Source of the DNA: Rhodosorus marinus
Lineage: Eukaryota; Rhodophyta; Stylonematophyceae; Stylonematales; Stylonemataceae
DNA: 64,000 nucleotides
NCBI GenBank assembly: GCA_029953675.1
Contig: JAMWBK010000005.1
Coordinates: forward strand, 248,001 to 312,000
Direction of reading: 5' to 3'
Shown here: positions 23,279 through 34,554 of the stretch, piece after piece
How positions within the stretch are numbered: position 1 is the stretch's first letter
How the letters are laid out: each line of letters starts with the position of its first letter
Notes under the pieces: generated by a model
Databases searched by the model: none
What the model was told of the DNA's origin: nothing
What the model saw: the letters and a program-made list of their open reading frames with translations, nothing else
Translations under genes and position numbers: made by a program

Positions 23279-24531
23279 CCATTGCGCTTCTTTCACTTCA
23301 CTGGCGCCTGCACTGTTTTTGAAACTAGCTCATTCATTCTGAATTCATTCTGAATTTGTTGTGGCAATTTCTCGGCCCGTCCGCTTTACCTAGGCCTCAA
23401 GCGTATACAACAGTCTTTGCTTCGTTTCCTCTACTGCCATGTCCGAGCTTTCTTATTCAGACGCCTGAGCAGAAGGGACTAGTGGCGGAAACGACGACAG
23501 AGTTGGAAAAGTAGGGAGAGTCGGTAATGGAGTTGCAGAATATGAACAGATAGCAGATTGCGCCCCACCGTCATCAATGTGAATACGCGGACCACTAAAC
23601 AGTAAATTAACTTAAGATTTTAACAGCTCTTGCGCACAGAGCGGGTGAGGGACTATGACAAGCTTAAAAGCTGGATTCATATTCCACGCCGTGATTCCGG
23701 CAGAAACCAATCATGGAGTTTTTCAACTCGTTCACTTTGATGCGTTTCAAGGGGTATGAACACTTTGTGTAGACTACACATCGATGGTGATTCCTATGGT
23801 CTACCTGTCATTGCTCCTGCGGGACTTGAAACATTCCAAGGGCGCATCAAATTCACCTCTTGTGATGACGGCTGCACAGCAGTGCGACACAAACAGAAAG
23901 TGACCGGGAACAACTTCTGCTAAAGACAAATCTGACACAATCCCACTCCTCATGGTTTTCATGACTCCCGAAAAACCCCGTGACAGCATTGAAAAAGTGT
24001 GTTTGGCAATACCAAAACCCGGAGCTTCATTCACGGTCAAGGTCAACTTCCCGCGAGCCCCTGAGACTCAATTCCCATACCTATTTCTACGAGGCATCCT
24101 TCCCAGATCCACATCATCCCTGAGGCTTCAAGATGTTGGTGGTCAACATTGACCAGCCTCTTCCTTATCGGTCCTTATCATTAGAGAAAGGACTCTATTG
24201 ATACCTAAAATGTCAATGTAGGCTACCCCGCTTCCAATCCAAAAGCGTGTCTGATATGATCAATTCGATAGAAACGAGATTACATCGGCGTAATTTGTTT
24301 TGGGAAACAAAAGATCTTGGGGAGATATTTTTAAGCATCCTCTCTAAGCTTTTTGATCCAAAGATCAGTTAGAGTTATTGGACGACGTCTCTGGATCGGG
24401 GTCTCGTATCCACGCTCTTTGGTGGATAGCGAGAGCGGAGTAGGGCTGAAGCTATCGCAGCGGAGTAGGATTGGACGAGGGACGGTGGTTTGGGATTGGA
24501 CTGACTCGGCAGCAGTCTGGTTGATATCAGG
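23279..24531. other. Intergenic
   Basis: No supported gene. Short frames occur (minus 24046-23801, plus 23952-24152) without motifs. The last 200 bases before 24532 are the leader of the repeat-protein gene. Confidence 0.5.
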
Positions 24532-26520
24532 ATGGATGTTGGGTTCATTCTGAGCGTTGGGAAATCCACGGGGGTCGCGAGTCGTTCGGGACAAGCGAAA
24601 TGCTGCAGAAGACGAGGGTTGATTATGAGGGCTGAGGAGTCCGCAGCTGACATGAACAAGGAGCACGGGCCGCGTGGAAAGAAGGGGAAGAAGAAGAAGA
24701 AGAAGAGTCAGGCGGCTGAGGCGGAGCCCGTAACAGAGAAGCAGACGAAGCCCGTATCTGAGGAGAAAAAGGAGGCTGTCGCAGTTGAGAAGGAAGTGGA
24801 GCCCGTGGCTATTGAAAAGGAGGAACCCGTGGCTGAGGGAAGGGAGCCCGTGACCGAGGAAAACGAGGATCCCGTAGCTGAGGAGGAGAAAGAGCCCATA
24901 GCTGAGGAGAAGAAGGAACCCGTGGCTGAGGGAAAGGAGCCCGTGGCCGAGGAAAACGAGGATCCCGTAGCTGAGGAGGAGAAAGAGCCCATAGCTGAGG
25001 AGAAGAAGGAGCCAGAGGCCGAGGAGAAGAAGGAGCCCGTCGCTGAGGAGAAGGAGGTGGAGCCCGTCGCTGAGGAGAAGGAGGTGGAGCCCGTCGCTGA
25101 GGAGAAGGAGGTGGAGCCCGTCGCTGAGGAGAAGGAGGTGGAGCCCGTCGCTGAGGAGAAGAAAGAGGAGCCCATCGCTGAGGAGAAGGAGGTGGAGCCC
25201 GTCGCTGAGGAGAAGGAGCCCGTCGCCGAGGAGAAGGAGGTGGAGCCCGTCGCTGAGGAGAAGAAAGTGGAGCCCGTCGCTGAGGAGAAGAAAGTTGAGC
25301 CCGTCGCTGAGGAGAAGAAGGAGCCCGTCGCTGAGGAGAAGGAGGTGGAGCCCGTCGCTGAGGAGAAGAAAGTGGAGCCCGTCGCTGAGGAGAAGAAAGT
25401 GGAGCCCGTCGCTGAGGAGAAGAAAGTGGAGCCCATCGCTGAGGAGAAGAAAGTGGAGCCCGTCGCTGAGGAGAAGAAAGTGGAGCCCGTCGCTGAGGAG
25501 AAGAAAGTGGAGCCCGTCGCTGAGGAGAAGAAGGAGCCCGTAGAGGTTGAAAGGGAGGATCCCGTAGCTGAGGAGAAGAAGGAGCCCGTTGCGGTTGAAA
25601 GGGAGGATCCCGTAGCTGAGGAGAAGAAGGAACCCATCACCGTTGAGAGGAAGGAGCCCGTCGCCGTTGAGAAGAAGGAGCCCGTCGCTCAGAAAGAGGA
25701 GGCCGTGGCTTGGCAGATTAGCCAACCCGTTAGTTTCGAGACTAGTGAAATCGCGTCTGAGATGCAGGACCCCGTCTCTGAGAAGCACGACAGGGCTGCT
25801 GAGCGGGTCGAGCCGGATGTTATTACGTTGAGGTGAGCGTTTGTCATTCTGTCATCTGAGATAATGAGAGTGTTCTCTGACATCGCTGTGTATACACCAG
25901 ACCTTCGTACAAGCTGCAGTATGGAATCCTGGGTACGGCGGTTTGGCTGAAGGTGCTCGGAATCGACTCTGCGGCGATTCCCGTCGCTCTGCTGGGAGCT
26001 TTTCTGTTCTATCAAGTGCGTCGTTCAGAGCGCCCTCCCGCCTGCAGAGGAACTTTCAGTCCATTTTTTCTTCAATACTAACCATGACTTTGCTCATTAT
26101 GATCTGCTGCTCTCGCCCAGGCTAAAGCGGTTAAGTTCTCCTTCTCGCGCTCGAGCTTGATAGTTTCCAAACCTCAAAAGAAGGGCCCAGATGTGGTGGT
26201 TGGTGAATGGTAAGAGGTTTTCAAGGACAACCACCGTGATCCTCTGTCTAGTCGTATCAGATCTGAGTTTGAATATACATGCTTTTCTCCTTAGGGACTA
26301 TCTGACATGGTCAAACTGGGAAATGTGGTGGCCCAAAGTACCCATCTTGGTCTATTTTAAGGAAATCGGAAGCATCCATTTCTTTCCTATCATCTTCAAC
26401 CCTGATGAACTACTGTACTGCCTACAAACTCGCACGGGCCTGCCAAAGGTATCCTACCCAAGCAAAGACCTCCCCCCGGGCGCTTACAATAAGCAGGGAG
26501 ATAAGTCTCTCGATGAATGA
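24532..26520 (+). CDS. Predicted plastid membrane protein with long Pro/Glu/Lys repeat
   Basis: There are four exons, 24532-25832, 25901-26015, 26121-26209 and 26295-26520, with matching phases. The N-terminus MDVGFILSVGKSTGV...CRRRGLIMRAEE is like the plastid presequence of the 12.3-kb gene. A Lys-rich patch (GKKGKKKKKKSQ) precedes about 280 residues of tandem short units of the form (V/E)EPVAEEKK, spanning residues ~65-385. Exon 2 encodes a hydrophobic segment (LQYGILGTAVWLKVLGI...VALLGAFLFYQ) that probably crosses or enters a membrane. Exons 3-4 give a basic stretch and a Trp-rich C-terminal region (EWDYLTWSNWEMWWPKVPIL, VYFKEIG). I do not recognise the C-terminal domain. The repeat region is highly charged and probably extended. 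Function unknown; a tether or spacer in a plastid membrane is one possibility. Confidence 0.75.
24770..25690 (+). repeat. Coding tandem repeat, mainly 27-bp units
   Basis: The core unit is 27 bases encoding VEPVAEEKK or VEPVAEEKE, with shorter 18-base units (EPVAEEKK-type without the Val-Glu) mixed in. There are about forty Pro-(Val/Ile) units. A larger duplication of about 80-90 bases is visible near 24840-25010, where the block containing EENEDPVAEEEKEPIAEEKK occurs twice. The repeat leaves long stop-free frames on the opposite strand, which are not genes. Confidence 0.9.
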
Positions 26521-26712
26521 CAGTGCATGGCATAAAGTTATTAAGACAAATCTCTGGAGGAACTCGTGCTTGCCATGAACTCGACTCGATACTCAGTTGG
26601 CGTTTCTTCAAGAGCAATCCACACTCAAAGAAACCACCATAGACCCGATCCTCTCACAAAGCAAAGTTGACGCATCGAAAAATCGATCGCAAACTATTCA
26701 ACTTTCAGCAGT

Positions 26713-27770
26713 TCAAGCACCGACAATGTCCAACCGCAAGGAGCTGAGCCCAGTCGCCAAAATGGGCTCAAGTCTAATAACATCCTCAGCATCCTGCACA
26801 AAATACGAAAACTCGAGCTTCCTTCCGTCGGCGATCCCCATCACTTGACCAAGCTGCTCTCTTAGGCTCCTCACCCGACTCTCATCTAGCAGATCTTCGC
26901 TACCGTCGCTCACGTAGAGGCCTATGCACTCCAGGCTTGGACACTCGTCCTTGACGTACGTAATCAGCTCAGTCTCAGCACCAGCGACGGACAACGATGA
27001 CTCCAGCGATGACTGAGCAAGGGCTACTGAAACTTTCAACCGTCTACCATCCCGGTACCTCTTATTCTTCGACACTGAAGCGTTTAGTGCGTTTAGGACC
27101 TCAATATCGTGAACTCCTACAAGAAGGGATTGTTAAGGCGAAAGTTGTATGCCTAAGTTGCTTGTGTGCGGCTTCAAAACGGTTATGCAGTATTTCTTTT
27201 ACAAACCTTCAACGACTTCCAGGTTGAAAAGTCTGTCCACAAAGCTGGCAGCTGAAGTCCGACGTACGTTTACGACTCTCCAGCTAACATTTGTAGGAAG
27301 GTCTTTGTTGAAGCCTCGGGTCTGCAGCAGATTGGAGTGTCTGAAGTTCCGAATACCTGCGTCGTACAAGACCTGTTCATCCGAGAAAAAAAGGTGACCG
27401 GCCTCAGTTACCTATTCCGAGGCCAGCATATGTAATGGCTTCACACCTGCAGCTGCAGCCAGTGAGCATTCCTTGCTGAGGCTGAAATAGACGTCTTGAG
27501 ATCCCTTCTCCTGTGACGGTTTCCATTTGAAACAACCTCTACAATGTTTTCCAGTCTATCGGTTGTCTCCGTAAGTTCAGACACGTCAAAGTCAAGATCA
27601 TCAAAATCAACAGTCAAATCTTCCTCCAAACTCCTTGCAGCTACTTGACGTCGACCGGGTCTTCGTCTATTCAGCAGAACCTCCCTCCGTCCACTTCCGA
27701 TACGCGTGGCTACGACAAACAACGCCGATCGGAACGTCCCTTTGCTGTCACCAGCAGCGGTCGCCGCCAT
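26713..27770 (-). CDS. Hypothetical protein, three visible exons
   Basis: The exons are 27770 to about 27440 (ending LQLQ before GTGTGA), about 27373-27220, and about 27112-26713. Phases agree at both introns. The N-terminal 35 residues are Arg/Ala-rich (RIGSGRREVLLNRRRPGRRQ), like an organelle presequence. An acidic helix follows (EEDLTVDFDDLDFDVSELTE). The middle exon reads VLYDAGIRNFRHSNLLQTRG...RVVNVRRTSAASFVDRLFNL. The C-terminal exon reads KNKRYRDGRRLKVSVALAQS, ending RLEPILATGLSSLRLDIVGA. No family is recognised. A GTAAGT donor at about 27811 hints at a further 5' exon, so the start may be wrong. The gene ends about 190 bases from the stop of the convergent repeat-protein gene. Confidence 0.55.
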
Positions 27771-28082
27771 AGCAGGAAAGCCACATCAAAACCCACGGCT
27801 TGCCTTACCTGCACTTACCGATTCCAACTCAGCACTGGCGCTCTCCGTCTATGCAACCTTTTGTACGCAGCAGTGGATGCTTCTGCTGAGGGTCTTCATA
27901 CCACTACTTGTCCTAGCGCGATCGGGGCGCGAAACAGGGAAGTTTTGATCGCGAACTTGACTTGCCAATGATTGGGAAACTGAAGACACTTTACATCTAA
28001 AAAAAAAATGTGCACGTACTTGACTTTACATATGTTACACCGTCATACATCTTCAGAAGAGTGCTGCAGAGACCACTCTCCG

Positions 28083-29408
28083 TTACACTAGTTCTACAAA
28101 TGCTTGTCCACTCCCTCCTTGAACACCGGTCACTTCCGTGCTGACCGTTGACTTCGTCGTGCGACTCGCTGAGCTCTTGTTCGAGGTTTCCTGCTTCGAG
28201 AGTGCGTAGGCACCCAACGAACCAGGATCCGCGACGAATTGACCCTTCACCAAGTTAACAACGGTCATCACAGTCACGTACAGAAAGGCTAAACAAGCTG
28301 CAATAATAAAAATGGTGGCAATCACTTCCCAGAAGAGGTTGTCCATTCCGAACGCAACTGCTGTCGCCGAAGCGGCAGCAGTTGAGGTAGGGAAAATCAC
28401 CGCCCAAAATGCCACGGCAAAAGGCTGTCTGGCGAATGACCTTGTAATCCTAATCACCATCAGGTAGAAGTAAAAGTCGATGAAAAAGAAGAACGATACG
28501 ACTGCGTCGTGGGGATTCTCAGAGCCAGAAGCAACGTTAATGAGCAGCCAAGCCACGGACGCCGCTGCCGGTGGAGCAATAAACAGCGCCAACGTAGGGT
28601 TCGGATTCTCGTGCATCGATTTGAAAGATTCCGAGAGTCTTAGGAACAACGCTACCACAACAATTATCCAGAACAGCAGCCCCACAAAGAACATCAGCTG
28701 GGGACCTTCAGTCTCACCCAGCGACGCTCCGTACGAGGCAACTAGAAAATTGCCGATTATGGACATCTGCTGAGTCGGGGATACCCACTTCAGCGAGAAA
28801 TTCTTGCCGAAAAGCCAATCCCCATAAACATATAAAGAAAGCCCAAGCTGGTAAGCCAGCAAACTATAGAACACGATCTCGCTCAGCGTATCGTTCGTTA
28901 GAAATCTAGGGGCATTCGAGGCTAGTCCCGTTGCAACAATCAGCGGCGAAAAGAAGAAGTTAACCAGCCGATTGCAAAAGAAGTCCCTCTTCAAGAGAGA
29001 CAAACTCATATAGGCTCGCGCAATGTACGCGAGCGTAGTCAGCGCAAACACTGTCAGCGTAATGAACCAAAACACCCAGGAAAGCTGAACCGGTACATCA
29101 AACCAACCAAAATTCCCGCTCACACTCTTCCACATTCCTGTGAACGCGCTCAACCCAAGCGAAGGACCATAATATGCGATGTTGAGTTGCGCTAGTGCAA
29201 GCTTCCAATTGCTTTGCTCCCCTAGTACATCATTCAATTCCTGGCTCAAAGGCGGCAAGTTCTTACAACCAGCGCAGGTGCACCTGCCATACATTGCCTG
29301 ATAGTCCGCCTGACCTGAAACGCCGTGTTCGGGTCTGATCCTCTCGCTCTGCTCGTCCGAGTCGGCGTCACCGGACCATCTTCTATTTGGAACCGTATCG
29401 TTGCCCAT
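28083..29408 (-). CDS. TehA/SLAC1-family (tellurite-resistance/dicarboxylate) membrane transporter
   Basis: Single exon, 441 codons from ATG 29408 (MGNDTVPNRRW); the frame opens at 29420 with TTG. A hydrophilic N-terminus of about 100 residues carries CTCAGCKNLPPLS. Then come about ten hydrophobic helices, e.g. LSWVFWFITLTVFALTTLAY, LVNFFFSPLIVATGL, LLAYQLGLSLYVYGDWLFG, FFVGLLFWIIVVVALFL, FYFYLMVIRITRSFA, VIATIFIIAACLAFLYVTVM. A Phe-rich VNFFFSPLIVATG segment matches the conserved NFFFAP region of the TehA/SLAC1 fold. Family members carry anions or C4-dicarboxylates, and SLAC1 is a plant guard-cell anion channel; the substrate here cannot be told. The C-terminal tail is Ser/Thr-rich and possibly phosphorylated. 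Confidence 0.7.
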   Translation of the reverse strand: MGNDTVPNRRWSGDADSDEQSERIRPEHGVSGQADYQAMYGRCTCAGCKNLPPLSQELNDVLGEQSNWKLALAQLNIAYYGPSLGLSAFTGMWKSVSGNFGWFDVPVQLSWVFWFITLTVFALTTLAYIARAYMSLSLLKRDFFCNRLVNFFFSPLIVATGLASNAPRFLTNDTLSEIVFYSLLAYQLGLSLYVYGDWLFGKNFSLKWVSPTQQMSIIGNFLVASYGASLGETEGPQLMFFVGLLFWIIVVVALFLRLSESFKSMHENPNPTLALFIAPPAAASVAWLLINVASGSENPHDAVVSFFFFIDFYFYLMVIRITRSFARQPFAVAFWAVIFPTSTAAASATAVAFGMDNLFWEVIATIFIIAACLAFLYVTVMTVVNLVKGQFVADPGSLGAYALSKQETSNKSSASRTTKSTVSTEVTGVQGGSGQAFVELV

Positions 29409-32040
29409 ACCAATCCACAAATTTCACTAGCCAGGGCACTCCACACAAAGCTGCTAAGCATCCATCGTCGACCTTCGTTCCCCCAAACCTCTACAAAAGG
29501 GATCCCTCTTATCCGTTGTCCAGCAAGCAACCGAAGTTTCTCCAAATCTACAACAACAGGACGTACAATAAGGGGGATGCAGACTGCTCGCACGTTCTAC
29601 GCCGCGCGCCCTTCTGCTATTCCTCTTTCTCTTGTCTCACTTTCTGCGACCCAGAACTAGCCGAAACGAGCAACTAGCTTGCGGCTATAGGGCTGAGCAA
29701 CCGCAGGATTTCCAAACTTTTAAGGCAGCAATAAGTATCCTAGCTCCCGATACATAGAAATAGAAAAACCCTCCTTACTTCAAGGGGTCCTAAGCCAATA
29801 GATTCCTCACTGGATGACATCTCCTCCCAGACCTCAATGCCAAACGATGGTCGCTCAATTGACAAACGGTCCCAACACACCACCCCAAACGCCTACCAGG
29901 GCGCACTGAATTCTAAAGAGGAGAAAACGTGACCCTTCAATGTGTACCGCTCCGCAGCAACAAAAAAAAACAACTAGAAGCAGAAAAACTTGTGCCGTAT
30001 ACCCGAATCTGGTCCCCGGTTCTCGTCAGAAGGTTCTTTTTAACCAACATCCCCCCTCTTCCCCCCCCAATGAAGGCGCACGCTTGTCCATCCCTTCCGC
30101 TCTACACCTTCATATTCTCTTTCTCTACAGGAGAGAAACTCCGTTTAACCAGAGGAAGACTGTATCCCGAAGGACTCCACAGCTCACACACAACCAAACC
30201 CCACCATCCCACCCCTTCCCTCCCACGACAATATCGTTTTTCCCTAAGTCGCTCGTGGACCGCCCCGATCATAGCTGTTCCACCCCTCCCGTAGTACCCG
30301 CCCAAATTGTAAAACATGAACGCCTGTAGTTGCTAGATTCAGAAACACATTTGGAACTTCAGTGTGCGCCACCCCTTGGGAAAAATATATCAGACCACCC
30401 CGTCTCTCCTCCAACCCCCCTTCGTATGGAGTTGTATCTGTATTCCAGGGTTTCTCTCAAAACTGTACAGTAAAAAAGTTTCCGCATTTCAATAGATTGC
30501 TAACCACCGATTATTTTCTGCTTTTTTTGGACGTTTTACCCCCCTGCTTCAGGGTGGATTCGTACGTTAGTGCAGTCTCGTACCAAACAGAAAGAGCTTC
30601 TCCTGGGGGGTAAGCTTTCATCTAGAACCGATTCACTGCGGAAACATGCGAGGCTTGGGAGGACATAAAACAACAGAAATCCCCGACAATCCTTAACCCG
30701 CTGAGCACAAAAAATAGTTTTTCGGGAAAGTATTACCCCCCATAAAGAATATGTAGGTCCCTGTTCAATATCGATAGGGGGTACAAGAACAGAATAGTAG
30801 ATTAGTAGTTTCTTGTACAGGATGTGGCTTAATTGATTTAGAACAAGGAGAAACCTGTACGGCTTTCCACATGACCATCAAATTTTACCGCAGAACAGCT
30901 GCCCATGAAAATATTTCATTAATTAAGACCTTGTCAGCAGCTGAACTATCCCAATCCACAGTATTTCTACTTCGATATTTTTACTACGATGAAACCTGTA
31001 CTTGGACTAAGTTTTTTAATGAATATTCCTACATTCATGCACAGGAGAAATTACTCCAGAATTTTGACCAATAGCTCAACAGAAAATAGTTTCTTCCTGG
31101 TCAATCCATTAAATTTAATTATCAAAAAGTATCTGCGATATCATTCCATTGCTCGACACTTGGAGGTCTCCGTAGGCCAAAACTCGGAACAAAAGAACAA
31201 AGTCTTTTTTTCCACCCAAGTCGTCTTCTGGATTCCAATCCGTTTTTAATACAGAATCGTCCGACAAGAAGGGTAAAATAATTCGTTGTATGGAATGCGG
31301 CTGCTAGTAGTTAGTAGTGCTCAGTTGTACATGGTGAAAATGTGGCTTTTAGGGGTTTTTAGATTAAAAACTGTGAAGCCCTCGGGCTAGGATTTGTCTT
31401 TGGGGGCAAAGAACTGTTATCGGCACAAGTCGTGACTAGCGGGGTTCATATTGTCCAAGCTGGGCGTATGCAATACTCCTGACTCTGTCTGTAAATTCAG
31501 AGCTGATGTCTTTGCTGGGGTGTTGGGAGGTGACGGATGAGCTGGAGCCAGGCTTGAGCGGAGCCAGGCTTTTCGCCGCATTGGGTTGCGTAGCATGCCC
31601 CTCATCGCGGGTCGCGACGAGAATGATCGATTAGGGAGCTCCTTCCCAAGCGTCCCTGCTGTCGTTACGCTTGATCAGATCCAGGAAGGAGTTAGTGGGT
31701 AGGTAACGTGACTGGTCATTTTCCATCTGTTATTGGTCATAGGTACCGGAGCTCGTGATGTAGGAAGCAAGCCAACCACCCCAGACATTTCTCCCACAGG
31801 AGCCCATCGCATCTTCCAGAGAGGAATGGCCCCAGTCCACAACGAAGATGGCCACGTCGCGCTTGAATAGGGGTTTGCAGAAGGTTTGTTGGGGATTGGG
31901 CTAGAGGTTTCAATTCCTACACTGGAGAAAACCGTCTCTTGAATATGGTTCTTTCACCGCGCGTGTTCTGCATCATTTGAATGTTTGTCTCCACATACAC
32001 CCACGATCATGAGCAGCCCGCACGGATGAGTCCCAAAAGA

Positions 32041-32485
32041 CATTATTTGAAGTCGTAACACTGGTTCTTCACTCTTCACTCGCCAGCCACAAACTGCTGG
32101 CCGTGAATTTCTAGCGCCGAAGAACAACAAATTCTTCGCTCTAACGCCTTTTTGAGAGAGAAAGGAACCCGATGAGAGGAAGAAGATTTTTCATCACCAA
32201 ACGGACGCCCGAAAGGCTTGGCGGATGGGACCTGCGTGGAGCTCCAATTCTTAAAATATCCGGGGTAAAAACCATTATTTGAAGTCGTACCGCGGGTTAT
32301 TCACTTGATAGCCAGCCACAAACCGCTGGCTGCGAGCTTCTAGTGCAAAGAAATTCTTCACTCCAAGGCCTTTTTGAGAGAAAGGAGCCCGTTGAGACGA
32401 GGAAGGTTATTCATCACCAAACGTACGGCCGAGAGGCTTGCGGATGGGACCGCGCGAAGCTCCAATTCTTAAAATATCCAGGGTA
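32041..32485. repeat. Tandem direct duplication, two diverged copies
   Basis: Copy 1 (32041-32266) and copy 2 (32273-32485) share most of their sequence, with scattered substitutions and small indels. Both begin CATTATTTGAAGTCGTA and both contain AGCCACAAAC(T/C)GCTGGC, CCTTTTTGAGAGA, TTCATCACCAAACG and CTCCAATTCTTAAAATATCC. Neither copy has a convincing coding frame. Confidence 0.9.
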
Positions 32486-32651
32486 CAGGTCCACACCCCA
32501 CAGTTTCTTGTTTAGATTGTACATGCCTTTTTGAGCAAACCTAGCCTCTGCGAGGAAATTGCTGTATCTATGTGTGACTTAAAACTGTTATCCGCAGAAT
32601 CTGCATGAGGACTTTCACATGAGATCGAGGACCTGATTCCGCCATAGTGGC

Positions 32652-32691
32652 GAGAGCTCGTGGAACTTCCCTAGAAGTTCCACGAGCTCTC
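32652..32691. repeat. Perfect 18-bp hairpin with 4-base loop
   Basis: Bases 32652-32669 (GAGAGCTCGTGGAACTTC) are exactly complementary to 32674-32691. The loop is CCTA. No gene flanks it closely, so it could be a terminator-like, small-RNA or mobile-element remnant structure. Confidence 0.9.
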
Positions 32692-34256
32692 AACAAACCT
32701 GTTTAGCCGCTGCCGATGTGTGGGCTCTGAAAAAATTCTTCTAGTAGAGCTCAAGCTCACATACCCGCACTCATGTGCTCAGACGCCGAAGCCGATCCGA
32801 GTAAAACGCCCCGCACCAGTTAATCACGAGAGGTAGGCCGGCGGCAAGTGGAACGAGCTTTGGTCACGGACCAGGGGCTGTTACCTTTTTTGTTGATCTA
32901 TGTCTTGCCTACAGCTTGCGTACTCCGTTGCAACAAATCTAGAAGAAAAGCGCTGTACTAGACGGAGAAACACATTCTACTGTTCAAGTGCCAGTTTGGT
33001 ACGTTGGAAACTCCATGTTTTCTCGCATCAGAAGCAGATGTTGCCAGTTTCCTAATCCACTCTAGGACCCGCTTCTCAGCAACGACGTTGGCCTGGGTTT
33101 AAGAACCGCCCATTTCTGTACGTCCAATGTGTCGTTCGTTTCCGCATGGTGGATCCGGAGTCTTCGGAAACGCGCATGGTCCAAACCAGAAAATTGCAGT
33201 TGTGTAGATGTCGAGGCCCATTGGCATCCTTTGACCAACCTCTTGACGGGCAAGCATGTGCGGTTATTTGAGCATAGAGGACCTCCAGATACGCTCTTCA
33301 ATACAGCTTTATACCCGTCGACGAGATCTGATCCACTAAGTCAGAGTAGGAATGGGCTCTTCCACTCCGACAAGCACTTTGTTTCTTAAAAATCCTAATC
33401 AGCGCTGGGCAATCGTCGGCTGGTACGTCCAACGCCTCTGGGGCTGGATCTTTCGCTGCTTGTAGGGTTCTACAATTGCGCTGGTAGACAACTCTAACAT
33501 GTTGTGAGAGAACTTGGTTCGATTCCTATCTCAACTAGGAAACCATAGGAGCGAAGCTTCGACGCGCCACGACAACGGATCTGAAGTGAGCTAATGATTT
33601 GCAAGCCGGCTGTATCGCCGGATCAGCCCCGGACCATGGTCGCTATTGGGGAGGGAAACCTCGTCATCATCCTGTACATGCCCCGCTATTCTGAGCGGGC
33701 ACCTGCTCGAGTGTACGCCAACAGTCCCAAATTCTGATCACCCTACAGCTTTGCAAGATGGATGAAACCGTCTACACTGAACCAGGGAAGAAATCTCTAA
33801 CGAGCATCGTTGTTGTGCTCGCTCCACCTCTTCTGCTAAACTTAGAACGTAAAGCCCAGCAGCCATGATGAAACGCGAAGAGCCACCCCCTTTCAAGCGA
33901 TTTTAGGATGAAGGTGTTGCGGGGAAAGCGGTTCTGGCGAGCAACTCGAGGTCGTCGCGTTTAAGCAGTGTAGGCGACTTGGGTCGAGCAACTCACGCAT
34001 GCGCGACGAGGAAGTAATGATATTCGGACGTACGGTTGCACTTCACCCTGGGCCCCGTTTAGGGGAATTGCAAGCACAAATGGACCATCTATTTATTTCT
34101 TTAATTGATTGTAGCTTAACTGTGTGAAGGCCCCAAGACACTTTCGCTAGTTTCTTGCCCAAACTGCCTCCCTCCCAGAGACACGACAAATTCTTATACA
34201 TACAACAAAACTCTTCTTCGGGAGGCTCTACACGGGCACCAACTCAGTAGCCGAGC

Positions 34257-34554
34257 CTATTCACTGGTAGTAATCTTCTTGCTGTCCTGCGGGGTTTTCT
34301 CACCCAGCAACTTAGGTTTATCGCTCTGATCAAGCTCAGGCACTGCTTCCTGCCCATTCCTAGCCGTCCTCATGGAGGGGCTGTGTGAGGAAGACAGAAA
34401 AGAGATGTACTGCTGCTCGTATTCCTCCACCGAATCAGCCCTAACAAACACAATCAGGATACGAAACTGAATTTACAACAAGAACTCCTATTGGATCTCA
34501 GCGAAAGACTTACCATTCCTTCTCCTCCATCTCAGAAATCGTCCTCAAATCCAT
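34257..34554 (-). CDS. Small two-exon protein, 74 residues
   Basis: Exon 1 is 34554-34514 and exon 2 is 34440-34257, with consensus splice ends (TG|GTAAGT ... TTAG|GGC) and a phase-2 junction that completes a Trp codon. The product starts MDLRTISEMEEKEW and continues ADSVEEYEQQYISFLSSSHS; it is acidic and probably helical at the N-terminus, with a hydrophilic Lys/Ser-rich tail. No signal peptide or membrane segment. No family recognised. The upstream sequence is A/C-rich on the plus strand like the other minus-strand genes here, which supports it as real. Confidence 0.6.

Larger units (their letters stand above)
29409..34256. other. Long gene-poor interval
   Basis: Bases 29409-30330 are A/C-rich with C runs (30050-30070, 30415-30420) and form the leader of the transporter gene. 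Bases 30400-31300 are A+T-rich. From 31400 on the base composition is mixed, with the tandem duplication at 32041-32485 and the hairpin at 32652-32691. Frames of 60-86 codons occur but none has a motif. A tRNA-like B-box at about 33515-33526 lacks the stems of a tRNA. Confidence 0.45.

Noticed and set aside
24331-25788. 485-codon minus-strand frame (Leu-rich) and a 310-codon frame at 24708-25640 (Ser/Thr/Gly-rich)
   Set aside because: Both are mirror readings of the sense-strand tandem repeat; a repeated stop-free unit keeps every frame open. The plus-strand reading has a presequence and spliced continuation.
33465-33545. tRNA-like stretch with GGTTCGATTCC
   Set aside because: The T-stem has mismatches, the anticodon stem does not fit a 7-base loop, and the acceptor strands do not pair.
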